Assembly (NCBI RefSeq): GCF_019249215.1
Contig: NZ_JAESDI010000016.1
Coordinates: 1 to 64,000 of the forward strand
Direction: 5' to 3'
DNA: 64,000 nucleotides
From: Alteromonas lipotrueae
GTDB lineage: Bacteria; Pseudomonadota; Gammaproteobacteria; Enterobacterales; Alteromonadaceae
The notes below the pieces were generated by a model that saw only the letters and a program-made list of their open reading frames with translations, was not told where the DNA came from and made no database searches. The translations under genes and the position numbers were made by a program. This document shows, one piece after another, positions 1 through 7,056 of the stretch (position 1 is its first letter; each line of letters begins with the position of its first letter).

Positions 1-28
1 ATTGCGCATAATGTATATTAAGTTAAAA
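1..28 (+). other. Left prophage junction, dif-like XerCD site (attL)
   Basis: The XerC arm (ATTGCGCATAA, 1-11) and the central TGTATA (12-17) are identical to the right-hand site. The XerD arm (18-28) reads TTAAGTTAAAA and departs from the gammaproteobacterial consensus TTATGTTAAAT. That is expected if this arm came in with the phage. The window starts exactly here, so flanking host DNA to the left is not visible. Confidence 0.8.
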
Positions 29-90
29 GTATTCTTTACTATCTAAAGCCGCGTATTTACTGGGCTTGATAGACTTATGCACAGGCGCAA

Positions 91-426
91 TTATTGCGCC
101 GTACCTGTCATTAATGGGTGATGCTTGTGTGTGTCAATTCTGCTTTTTAGTGCGCTTTTGATTGTGTCGTTTTTTACCTTGGCACTTTGCACTGAAAGCC
201 ATACCACATAAGGGTCGAGGGCGCATAGGTCGGCAATTTTTACGCATTGTTCATCGGTAGGGGTGCAATTGCTTTTTTCCCAGTTGCGCCACTGGCCGAA
301 CTGAACGGGGTGTATTCCTAACATTTCAGCCGCGCTTTTCGCTGTACGCTTGGGGCTGCGGAATATGCACCAGTGTAGTAGTTCTTCATAATCCATTGTT
401 TTCACCATTTCTTGATTGCTTTGCAT
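91..426 (-). CDS. Prophage repressor-like HTH protein (DUF3693-like)
   Basis: About 111 aa from the ATG at 426, chosen because an AAGGGA ribosome site lies about 9 bases upstream; the frame is open further to 483 but without such a site. The central part (AAEMLGIHPVQFGQWRNWEK) is a helix-turn-helix of the phage XRE/DUF3693 kind, followed by the family-typical segment on 'aevcaldPyvvWL'. It is the only leftward gene at this end and is divergent from the early operon, the usual place for a lysogeny repressor. The repressor role is inferred from position and fold. Confidence 0.65.
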   Translation of the reverse strand: MQSNQEMVKTMDYEELLHWCIFRSPKRTAKSAAEMLGIHPVQFGQWRNWEKSNCTPTDEQCVKIADLCALDPYVVWLSVQSAKVKNDTIKSALKSRIDTHKHHPLMTGTAQ

Positions 427-460
427 GATAGTAAGTCCCTTTGTGAATTGATGCAATAAT

Positions 461-490
461 AACCTATTCAAAATAAATAGCACTCTTTAC
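461..490 (-). promoter_or_regulatory. Operator-like sequence in the early divergent promoter region
   Basis: Read on the minus strand this stretch begins GTAAAGAGTGCTATTTAT and is nearly the same as 4719-4748 on the plus strand, upstream of the capsid operon. It lies between the repressor gene and the first early gene, so it is a likely binding site for a phage regulator. No binding evidence beyond the duplication. Confidence 0.5.
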
Positions 491-545
491 AATTTTAATC
501 CATGTATTTATTGTGGTCGCACTTCCTTACGAGCAGTAGATAAAC

Positions 546-947
546 ATGGATTACTTTTCAAAGCAGTACAAAGCCCTTTTTACTTTGCCTAACGCCGCCT
601 ATTCAGAAGTGCTAGCAGGGTTGCAGCCTTTTTTCATCACAGAAGTTAGTCACGGTCTGTCTGTAGCTGATGTGGTGGCAGTAGAGCCAGAGGTGTCAAA
701 AAGCACAAACGATTTGATACGAGAGCAAAAAGCAGCCGGTTATATTGAGTGTGAATTCCTACTTATTACTTCGGTGAAGCCGTTAGGTGATGGTAAGACG
801 GCTCACGGATTTGTAAGGCTTGCCACATTGCCGCGCCCCATTAACAACATTATTGATGCGCTATACAGTGAAAACAACCTGCTTAAGGCTGCATGTAAGC
901 GCGAAGGCTTAAACGCCGATTTAATTGCACTAGGGGTTGAGTCATGA
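546..947 (+). CDS. Hypothetical early prophage protein
   Basis: 133 aa, first gene of the rightward early operon, overlapping the next gene by four bases (ATGA). No signal peptide, membrane segment or recognised motif. The position before a second small protein and the replication initiator suggests an early regulatory or replication accessory role, but the sequence alone does not show which. Confidence 0.6.
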   Translation: MDYFSKQYKALFTLPNAAYSEVLAGLQPFFITEVSHGLSVADVVAVEPEVSKSTNDLIREQKAAGYIECEFLLITSVKPLGDGKTAHGFVRLATLPRPINNIIDALYSENNLLKAACKREGLNADLIALGVES

Positions 948-1273
948 GGCTTGAAATTATTTCACCGAACAATCAAAAGCGCGTCGCATTCATGGCTGAA
1001 AGCGCCCTTGGTTCTTATGACCCTATTGTAACGGGTGCACCTTACTACGTGGGTATGTTTTCCGATGCCATTAGACAACGCGGCTTATCAGAGCAAAAAG
1101 CCATTGCTAAAAACACCATTAAAAGCGTGCTTAAGGGCAATCGCACCTACCAGATAAAAATTCAGATTGTCGAGTGCTTAATGCTGTTTGCTTACCTGTG
1201 CGGTTGGTATGGTGCCGACCTTGCGTTTCAGCAATCGCTTGAAAAAATGCAACTTAAGTCGAGTGCCGCATGA
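944..1273 (+). CDS. Hypothetical early prophage protein
   Basis: 109 aa, coupled by ATGA overlaps to the genes on both sides. The middle (ARAIRQRGLSEQKAIAKNT-like region, residues about 40-65) looks helical and basic and could form a DNA-binding fold, followed by a hydrophobic segment near the C-terminus (residues about 80-98). Not recognised; the tight coupling argues that it works with the replication initiator. Confidence 0.6.
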   Translation: MRLEIISPNNQKRVAFMAESALGSYDPIVTGAPYYVGMFSDAIRQRGLSEQKAIAKNTIKSVLKGNRTYQIKIQIVECLMLFAYLCGWYGADLAFQQSLEKMQLKSSAA

Positions 1274-3060
1274 AAGTGGAAGTATGTAGTTTAGGTGTTT
1301 TTATTGAAGTACCTAACCTAACAAGCAAGCGCGAAGCGGAACGGGTAGGGTACAAGCTTTTAGCCTTTACCCGTGATTCTGTATTGCCGCGATTCCCTAT
1401 TCAATATCAAAAGCGCGCCGCCCGCGTTTTTGCTGATATTTATCAAAAAAATCTCGAATCAGGCAAGGGCACGCCCGTTTTTCAGTGTGTCAAAAATGCC
1501 AATGCAGCACTAATAAAAAAATCTCATGCGCTTAAAAATGCACTTTGTGCGTGGCGCTTGCCGCTTAATGCGCTTTATGCGACTGAAACGCGAGAGCGAG
1601 AAAAGCGGGCGCTATTGCTGGCCGCGCGCCGTATTGCATCCGAGTGTGACGGTGATGCATTAGAAACGTACCGTATAGCGGGCAAGATGTATGCAGCGGC
1701 GGGGGTTCAAGTGCCGCCACTGTCAAAAGAGGAAAAAAGCGAGGGCGAGAAATCAAATATTGTCGCCATTGTAAACCGTCTTTTATGTGAAGAATGGGTT
1801 GATAAAAAGGTTGAACGCTTAGGGCGTCTTTGTCGTGAAAATGTCGCTATCGCATGGGGCGAAGTGACGCCAAAAACGCCTTACATTAGTAATGGCGGGC
1901 TTAAGGCTTATCGCGCACAAGTGGCGGCGGGCGAGCAATTTTTATCAAGTGTTTTACTTGTAAATGACGAACTTGAAGAAACGGTTTTATTGAAAGATGC
2001 CGCCGAAAAAGGCGCATCAAATACCCGTATACGGGAAATCGAGTTAAACGTGCGGGTTGATGGGTTAACAGAGTGGGCAGAGCGTAGCGGGCTTGATGCG
2101 TACTTTTTGACGATGACAGCACCGAGTAAATACCACTATAACAGCGGTAAAAACTGGTGTGGTGCAATGCCGCGCGATGTGCAAAGTCGCCTTGTCGAAG
2201 TGTGGGCACTGGCACGCGCCAAGCTGTCAAAGCATGGCATTTCGTTTCGTGGGTTTCGCGTGGTTGAGCCGCATAAAGATGCGTGCCCGCATTGGCACAT
2301 GTTGATATTTTTCACGCCAGAACAAAGCGCCGCCGCCCTGAAAGTTATCGGTGACGAATTCTGCAAAGAAGATGCCGACGAATTAAACACGCCTAAAAAG
2401 CGCCGCGCCCGCTTTGATGTGGTCAAGCTGGAAAATGCAAAGCACGCCGCGCGCTACGTGGCGAAATACATATCTAAAAACCTAGACGGTGAATCCATGG
2501 CGAAGGGGGTGAAATCAAATGACCCGTTCGACAATGAAACCGATTTAGACATAGTGAGCGCCGCCGAGCGCGTGCGGGCGTGGTCAAGCTTTCATGCTAT
2601 TAGGCAATTTCAATTTTTTGGTATTGAGAGTATTACGGTTTTTCGTGAGATTCGCCGTTTACGCATCACTGAAGCAAGTGAAGAAATACAGCAGCTAATT
2701 GACGCAACAGGCGGCACAAAAGACGACGAGAAAGTACCGGACTGGTACGCGTTTGAGAAGTTAGCGCACAAGTGTGAATTGATAAAAGAAACGGATACCG
2801 CCCGCTACGGTGAGGAAATGAAGCGCATTAAGGGCATTGTCATTAATGGGGCTGAGTTTGTGACGCGTGTGGGTGTTTGGGTTCAAGAGCAAGTCACGCC
2901 AGCGCGCAGCGAGGCGTTAAAAACAGGCGATAGCCTGTTTACTTGGAAGGTTGTCGATAACTGTAACCATGCAATTGAAAATTGCGCAGTAGTGACAGAC
3001 AACGGGGTAATAATGGCAACCGCCGACGGCATTTTAAAACTGAGAGTTGATGAAGTATGA
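1270..3060 (+). CDS. Rolling-circle replication initiator (HUH endonuclease, PM2 P12/phage GpA-like)
   Basis: 596 aa. It carries the motifs of superfamily I rolling-circle initiators: a motif-1-like stretch around YFLTMTAPSKYH, the metal-binding HUH motif PHWH (H341, H343) and the two-tyrosine catalytic motif YVAKY (Y396, Y400). By family knowledge it nicks the double-strand origin, stays covalently bound through tyrosine and drives rolling-circle replication of the circular phage genome. It is translationally coupled to its neighbours (944-1273 upstream, 58-codon gene downstream). The two spaced tyrosines match GpA/P2-A/PM2-P12 enzymes rather than single-tyrosine plasmid Reps. Confidence 0.88.
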   Translation: MKVEVCSLGVFIEVPNLTSKREAERVGYKLLAFTRDSVLPRFPIQYQKRAARVFADIYQKNLESGKGTPVFQCVKNANAALIKKSHALKNALCAWRLPLNALYATETREREKRALLLAARRIASECDGDALETYRIAGKMYAAAGVQVPPLSKEEKSEGEKSNIVAIVNRLLCEEWVDKKVERLGRLCRENVAIAWGEVTPKTPYISNGGLKAYRAQVAAGEQFLSSVLLVNDELEETVLLKDAAEKGASNTRIREIELNVRVDGLTEWAERSGLDAYFLTMTAPSKYHYNSGKNWCGAMPRDVQSRLVEVWALARAKLSKHGISFRGFRVVEPHKDACPHWHMLIFFTPEQSAAALKVIGDEFCKEDADELNTPKKRRARFDVVKLENAKHAARYVAKYISKNLDGESMAKGVKSNDPFDNETDLDIVSAAERVRAWSSFHAIRQFQFFGIESITVFREIRRLRITEASEEIQQLIDATGGTKDDEKVPDWYAFEKLAHKCELIKETDTARYGEEMKRIKGIVINGAEFVTRVGVWVQEQVTPARSEALKTGDSLFTWKVVDNCNHAIENCAVVTDNGVIMATADGILKLRVDEV

Positions 3061-3233
3061 AAAAAGCTAACGCAATAAACAAATTAAAACACTGCATTAA
3101 AGAGCAAATCGAACTTTCACGCCAAGTGGAAAAGGCGAACATGTTATCTATGCGCTCACTACTTGAAAAGAAAGATAAATCGCTTATTGGTGGTTTGCTG
3201 GCCGTAGTTGAAGCTTTAGAGGGGGATGAATAG
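3057..3233 (+). CDS. Small hypothetical prophage protein
   Basis: 58 aa (starts MKKANAINKLKHC). The ATG overlaps the stop of the replication gene, and its TAG shares a base with the GTG of the next gene, so it sits in an unbroken chain of coupled frames. The product is charged and mostly helical, with a coiled-coil-like first half. Function unknown; the coupling is the reason to call it real. Confidence 0.6.
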   Translation: MKKANAINKLKHCIKEQIELSRQVEKANMLSMRSLLEKKDKSLIGGLLAVVEALEGDE

Positions 3234-3526
3234 TGGCTAACCCAACAATAGGGCACATTGATTGCCCAATTTGTAAAACCGAAGGCGAGATTAGACGCTA
3301 TGCAACGGGAACGAGAAAGCTTTACTGGTATTGCCAATGCGGGCAGATTCGACCCACGTCATACGAGGGGCAAAAATTCATTAACGAAAACGCGCGCTTC
3401 ATTGGCGAGAACGGCCAGCCGTTACGGGCAGTAAAACCCGTTAACGAGACAAAACCCGTTAACGATGTAAAAGACAAGGGGCTTTTGGGGTGGTTCTTAA
3501 GTGACGACGACGAAGTGACCGCCTAA
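3233..3526 (+). CDS. Prophage zinc-ribbon protein
   Basis: 97 aa from a GTG that follows a GAGGGGG ribosome site. Two CxxC-type knuckles (DCPICKTEGEI and WYCQCGQI) spaced about 20 residues apart indicate a zinc ribbon. A tandem KPVNETKPVND linker (encoded by a short direct repeat at about 3436-3465) follows, then an acidic tail. Likely nucleic-acid binding; PM2-type phages encode small zinc-finger transcription factors, so a late-gene activator role is a reasonable inference. Confidence 0.65.
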   Translation: MANPTIGHIDCPICKTEGEIRRYATGTRKLYWYCQCGQIRPTSYEGQKFINENARFIGENGQPLRAVKPVNETKPVNDVKDKGLLGWFLSDDDEVTA

Positions 3527-3540
3527 TTATTTTTTAACAC

Positions 3541-3563
3541 TCCAACGCTGTGAAGCAGGGGAA
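3541..3563 (+). repeat. Duplicated 23-base late leader, copy 1
   Basis: Identical over 23 bases to 4811-4833. Both copies end in a GGGGAA ribosome site and lie directly before an ATG (3567 and 4837). Contains AACGCTGTGAAGCAGGGG. Probably a shared translation or transcription control element for structural genes. Confidence 0.6.
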
Positions 3564-3566
3564 GTA

Positions 3567-4070
3567 ATGAACGAAGAAATCGAAGCAATCGACGCGGGCG
3601 GCGACTCGCCCGTAATGAACGAGCAAGAATGGGCAGGTGTTTATGCCGCCGCCGCCGAACTTGACGAAACCGACGCGCCGTTAACGGGTGAGCAATCCGT
3701 TAATGAAGAAAGTGAAATCCCAAGCGGCGCGCTAATGGCTGATGTGGTTCAAGTAACCGCTGATATATTTGCGCCTAACTGGAACATTAAGCGCGAAGAA
3801 TCCGAGCAGCTAGGCGCGGTCTACGGCGCATTACTTGACAAATATATGCCCAATTCAGGACTTGATAAATACGGTCTTGAATTATCCGCGCTAATGGTAA
3901 CTGCAATGGTGATTAAATCGCGTGCGGGCGTGCCGTTGAAAAAAGTTCCCGACGAAGAAAAGGAAGGCGGGAAGAAAGGCGAAAAAAACAAGGAAAAACA
4001 AAAGGAAAGCGCTCCCGATAGTACAGTGAAAGCCGACAATTCACACCAGATTGCAAGTGTGGTGCTCTAA
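3567..4070 (+). CDS. Hypothetical prophage protein with acidic N-terminus and lysine-rich tail
   Basis: 167 aa. The first 50 residues are strongly acidic, a compact helical part follows (residues about 60-118), and the tail is a low-complexity Lys/Glu stretch. Preceded by the duplicated late leader and overlapping the ATPase gene by one base (TAATG), so it is probably made together with the packaging enzyme. No recognised family; a packaging or assembly partner is an inference from position. Confidence 0.55.
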   Translation: MNEEIEAIDAGGDSPVMNEQEWAGVYAAAAELDETDAPLTGEQSVNEESEIPSGALMADVVQVTADIFAPNWNIKREESEQLGAVYGALLDKYMPNSGLDKYGLELSALMVTAMVIKSRAGVPLKKVPDEEKEGGKKGEKNKEKQKESAPDSTVKADNSHQIASVVL

Positions 4071-4708
4071 TGAGTCGCGCTAATACGGCACTAAAAGCCG
4101 AACACGAATACATTTGCGGTAACTCCGGCACGGGCAAAAGTAGCCATGTAAAAAAAGTCATTGAAAAGGCTAAACGGGTTGTTGTTTATGACCCTGACGA
4201 CGAATACGGCGACCAGCGCGGTTTTGTTCGCGTTACCAGTGCCAACGACTTGGCAAAAATGCTGCAATCTCACGCCAAAAAGCCGCTAAAAATCACTTAT
4301 GCGCCAATGCGCTCAACCGTCAAAACCTTTGAATTTTGGGCGCGCTGTGCGTTCTTGTGGGGCGAGTGTGTCGCGGTGGCCGAAGAAATAGCCGACGTTA
4401 CCAGTGCAGGAAAAGCGCCGCCTAACTGGGGCACGCTCATTCGTCGCGGGCGTAAATACGGCGTGAAAATATTGGCAGTAACACAACGCCCCGCCGAAGC
4501 GGATAAAACCATATTGAGTAACGCCGCCATTATTCATTGCTGTGCATTGGGGCGCATGGCTGACCGCAAGGCGATAGCAAGTGAAATGGATTGCGATGTG
4601 TCGCTAATCGCTAAGATGATACCGCTAGATTTTATTGTTTATAAACGGGCTGATTTATCGTTACGGGCGGGAAATCTTAAGACGCAACGAACAAAGCTAA
4701 TCCGTTAA
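4070..4708 (+). CDS. Genome packaging ATPase (PM2 P9-like, FtsK/HerA superfamily)
   Basis: 212 aa with a Walker A motif GNSGTGKSS (residues 17-25, K23) and a Walker B-like CVAVAEEIADVT (about residues 101-112), followed by the sensor-type VTQRPAE segment. Size and layout fit the A32/P9 family of packaging ATPases that, by family knowledge, pump DNA into membrane-containing double-jelly-roll virions. Lying directly before the capsid gene is the usual order in this virus group. Confidence 0.88.
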   Translation: MSRANTALKAEHEYICGNSGTGKSSHVKKVIEKAKRVVVYDPDDEYGDQRGFVRVTSANDLAKMLQSHAKKPLKITYAPMRSTVKTFEFWARCAFLWGECVAVAEEIADVTSAGKAPPNWGTLIRRGRKYGVKILAVTQRPAEADKTILSNAAIIHCCALGRMADRKAIASEMDCDVSLIAKMIPLDFIVYKRADLSLRAGNLKTQRTKLIR

Positions 4709-4718
4709 CGGGTTTTTA

Positions 4719-4755
4719 GTAAAGAGTGTTATTTATAAATTGAATAATACTCTTT
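4719..4755 (+). promoter_or_regulatory. Palindromic operator upstream of the capsid operon
   Basis: The 30 bases 4719-4748 repeat the early-region element at 461-490. Here it is also a dyad: AAAGAGTGTTATT (4721-4733) faces AATAATACTCTTT (4743-4755) with one mismatch across a 9-base centre. It lies about 80 bases before the first capsid-operon gene. A repressor or late-activator site is likely; a weak terminator for the ATPase gene is an alternative because some T residues follow. Confidence 0.5.
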
Positions 4756-4810
4756 GTTTTTGTTAAGGTTTAGCCGACTTTAACGAGTTATTACTATTTC
4801 TTTTAACCAT

Positions 4811-4833
4811 TCCAACGCTGTGAAGCAGGGGAA
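4811..4833 (+). repeat. Duplicated 23-base late leader, copy 2
   Basis: Second copy of the element at 3541-3563, four bases before the ATG at 4837. Confidence 0.6.
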
Positions 4834-4836
4834 ATT

Positions 4837-4935
4837 ATGATTACCAAAGCTACTTTAAAAAGTGCATTAGCATCTGTTCTAGTTATCGCCGCAATTAAAA
4901 ACTTTGCGCCGCTATCTATCAAAAAATATTTGTAA
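4837..4935 (+). CDS. Very small prophage membrane protein
   Basis: 32 aa (starts MITKATLKSALASVLV), one hydrophobic helix with basic ends, preceded by the duplicated leader with a GGGGAA ribosome site. Corticovirus virions carry several single-span proteins of this kind in the inner membrane. The strong leader and its place directly before the capsid gene support a real gene. Confidence 0.6.
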   Translation: MITKATLKSALASVLVIAAIKNFAPLSIKKYL

Positions 4936-4947
4936 GGGGTCGAGTAC

Positions 4948-5784
4948 ATGAAATCACTCGACCAATTGCCAACGATTGCCAACGTTGCAGCGGGTAACAC
5001 CGTTACAATTAATTTGCCAGTGGGTAACGTATACGAAAAAATCTTTCTGTATTACGAAGGTGTAACAGCGGGTCAGCTGCGCGATATTGAAATTAAATTG
5101 AATGACCGTATCGTTTCAGAATATCCCGACGGCAACCGTCTACTGTCAATGGATAAGCACTATAACCGCGCAACCGAAGACGGGTGTATTGTGTTTAACT
5201 TTACCCGTGACGAACTCCACAACCTTTCGCAACGTCGCTTTTTCGGCTTAGATACAAGCCCGACACAGGGTATTAGTGTTGCTGCGATTAACATTGATAT
5301 TGATGCGGGCGCAGTTAATCCAAAGCTTAAAGCATTTGCTGAAAAGTCGATGGCCGTTGCAGGTGCACCAAACTACCTAACAAAAGTGCGTCGTTTCTTC
5401 AAAAACGTCGATGCGGCGGGTACGTTTGATATTGATAACATCCCGAAACCTGCGGGCGCGTCTATCGCTGCAATTCATCTGTATATGCATGATGATAACA
5501 GTGATGGCGTTTGCGATTTGTCAAAGGCAATGCTTTTGGTGAATAACGTAAATTGGCATGATTTAGACGCGAAAACAGCGGCCAGCATTCAGTCATTCTA
5601 TGGCCGCACGCCAGAAACGCACGAATCAACCGTTATCGACATGGTGATGGATGGCGATATTCAACAATCATTACCGCTTGATGCAACCATTAACGACATG
5701 CGCTTACGCTGCACCGCTGAAAGCGCGGGTCAAATCGAAGTGATGGTTGAGTACGTAGATACATGGGGCGTGGGTCGCTTCTAA
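4948..5784 (+). CDS. Major capsid protein, double jelly-roll (PM2 P2-like)
   Basis: 278 aa, close to the 269 aa of PM2 P2. From memory of the PM2 sequence, the N-terminus (PTIANVAAGNTVTINLPVGN, then YEGVTAGQLRDIEIKLN) and the C-terminus (VMDGDIQQSLPLDATINDMR, then VEYVDTWG) align with P2 over both jelly rolls. It forms pseudo-hexameric trimers covering the membrane vesicle of the virion. An AGGGG ribosome site precedes the ATG. This is the gene that fixes the element as a corticovirus relative. Confidence 0.92.
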   Translation: MKSLDQLPTIANVAAGNTVTINLPVGNVYEKIFLYYEGVTAGQLRDIEIKLNDRIVSEYPDGNRLLSMDKHYNRATEDGCIVFNFTRDELHNLSQRRFFGLDTSPTQGISVAAINIDIDAGAVNPKLKAFAEKSMAVAGAPNYLTKVRRFFKNVDAAGTFDIDNIPKPAGASIAAIHLYMHDDNSDGVCDLSKAMLLVNNVNWHDLDAKTAASIQSFYGRTPETHESTVIDMVMDGDIQQSLPLDATINDMRLRCTAESAGQIEVMVEYVDTWGVGRF

Positions 5785-5794
5785 GGGGTAGGGT

Positions 5795-6130
5795 ATGCAA
5801 AATCAAACAACACTACCAGTAACGCCAACGGCAACCACGTCTGCGGGCGGTTGGTTGCAGCAAGGTAACGCGCTACTTTCAAATGCTATCGGGCTTTGGG
5901 GGCAGGTTGAAGCAGTTAAGGCGCAAAAAAGCACCAGCGGCGGCGACCAAGTTGCAAAGCAAACCGCGCCAGAATTGGCAAACGGGGCTGCAATTAAAGT
6001 CGATGTAACCGCGACTGACCAACAGGCAGCTAGCGTTACGCCGTCAAACGAAATCAATAAGGGTTTCCTGATGTTTTCGGTGGGCGTGCTAGTTATGGGG
6101 CTAGCGATGAAGGCAAAAGGCTTTAAGTAA
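5795..6130 (+). CDS. Probable virion membrane protein
   Basis: 111 aa: a Thr/Ala/Gln-rich soluble part and one C-terminal transmembrane helix (residues about 90-107) with a basic end (KAKGFK). It follows the capsid gene by 10 bases and is closed by the terminator at 6152-6188. PM2 packs several such proteins under the capsid; exact equivalence is not clear. Confidence 0.6.
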   Translation: MQNQTTLPVTPTATTSAGGWLQQGNALLSNAIGLWGQVEAVKAQKSTSGGDQVAKQTAPELANGAAIKVDVTATDQQAASVTPSNEINKGFLMFSVGVLVMGLAMKAKGFK

Positions 6131-6151
6131 GGCTTTGCCGCAATTTAAGTG

Positions 6152-6188
6152 TAAAGCCGCCCGCGTTCGTGTGAGCGGCTTTTTTTTT
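6152..6188 (+). terminator. Rho-independent terminator after capsid gene pair
   Basis: Stem AAAGCCGC (6153-6160) with GCGGCTTT, then a run of T to 6188. Lies inside the late operon and probably lowers expression of the downstream minor virion genes relative to the capsid protein. Confidence 0.8.
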
Positions 6189-6199
6189 GGGTAAATATT

Positions 6200-6400
6200 A
6201 TGTTTGGACAGTTAACAAGTTTAACGGGGGGCGGCGGGCTTTCAACAAGTACCGCGTCTGATGCAAAAGGCGAAAACGCGTTCGATAACGCCTTTACTTA
6301 TAAAAGCAATACGGCCAGCGGTGGCGCGGCAAGTGATAACACCGTGTTAATTGTGGCAGCGGTTGCCGTGGCTGCATTCATGTTTATGGGGCGTCGCTAA
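6200..6400 (+). CDS. Small virion membrane protein
   Basis: 66 aa: Gly/Ser/Thr-rich N-terminus and one C-terminal transmembrane helix (residues about 47-63) ending in GRR. Overlaps the next gene by one base. Probable component of the inner membrane of the virion, inferred from topology and place. Confidence 0.6.
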   Translation: MFGQLTSLTGGGGLSTSTASDAKGENAFDNAFTYKSNTASGGAASDNTVLIVAAVAVAAFMFMGRR

Positions 6401-7053
6401 TGGGTTTATTTTCATCTAGCAGCAAAAGCAGCAATACGACAAACAATTATGACAATCGCGTCATAAATGATTATGCCAACGCTAATTGGGATAATTCAAT
6501 TGATGTGCATGAGGAATCATTAATTGAGGGTGATTTCAACAATAATACGGGCACTATCACCATGGTTGACCCTAACGTCATGGATGCATACGACGGCATG
6601 ATTGCGGGGATGGGCGCAGCAACGCGCGACAGTCATGCGACGGCAAACTCTGCAATGGGTTACGTGAAAGGCGTGGCGACTGATTCCATGGAATTTGCAA
6701 GCGGGCTGTTTAACAACGGCGTAAGCGCAATGCAAGGCGTGACAGGTGATGCGCTAGAATTGGCCGATGGGGTGAACGCTCGAACGCTTGATAGTGCAAT
6801 GATGGTTCACGATAGCGCACTTACCCAAGTGCAGATGGGCAATGAATTAGCGGTTGCACTATCGGGTAACGCCCGCGCGCAGCAAGCCGACACAAACGCG
6901 GCGCTCAATGATGGGTTTGAGCAGATGATGCAATTCACGGAGCAATTTAGTCGCTCTGACGGCGCGGCATTGGCTGAAACCAATATGAAAACCGTGGCGC
7001 TCGTCGCCGTGGCGGGCGTAATGGCCGCTTACATGTTTAGAAAAAAGGGGTGA
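6400..7053 (+). CDS. Probable virion protein with C-terminal membrane anchor
   Basis: 217 aa. Low-complexity Ser/Asn start, a beta-like segment (VHEESLIEGDFNNNTGTI), a long alanine-rich helical part (residues about 65-185, coiled-coil-like) and a C-terminal transmembrane helix (about 196-213). It resembles an elongated vertex or membrane-to-capsid linker. Sits between the small membrane protein and the spike candidate. Confidence 0.55.
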   Translation: MGLFSSSSKSSNTTNNYDNRVINDYANANWDNSIDVHEESLIEGDFNNNTGTITMVDPNVMDAYDGMIAGMGAATRDSHATANSAMGYVKGVATDSMEFASGLFNNGVSAMQGVTGDALELADGVNARTLDSAMMVHDSALTQVQMGNELAVALSGNARAQQADTNAALNDGFEQMMQFTEQFSRSDGAALAETNMKTVALVAVAGVMAAYMFRKKG

Positions 7054-7056
7054 TGC

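Noticed and set aside
2136..2426. Antisense frames inside the replication initiator
   Set aside because: They lie opposite conserved HUH motifs, have no ribosome sites and give Cys/Arg-rich products typical of shadow frames.
3436..3465. Tandem direct repeat as a possible origin iteron
   Set aside because: It lies in frame in the zinc-ribbon gene and simply encodes a repeated KPVN linker; only two units.
4721..4755. Dyad before the capsid operon as a plain terminator
   Set aside because: The T run is broken, and most of the same sequence occurs at the early promoter, which fits an operator better.
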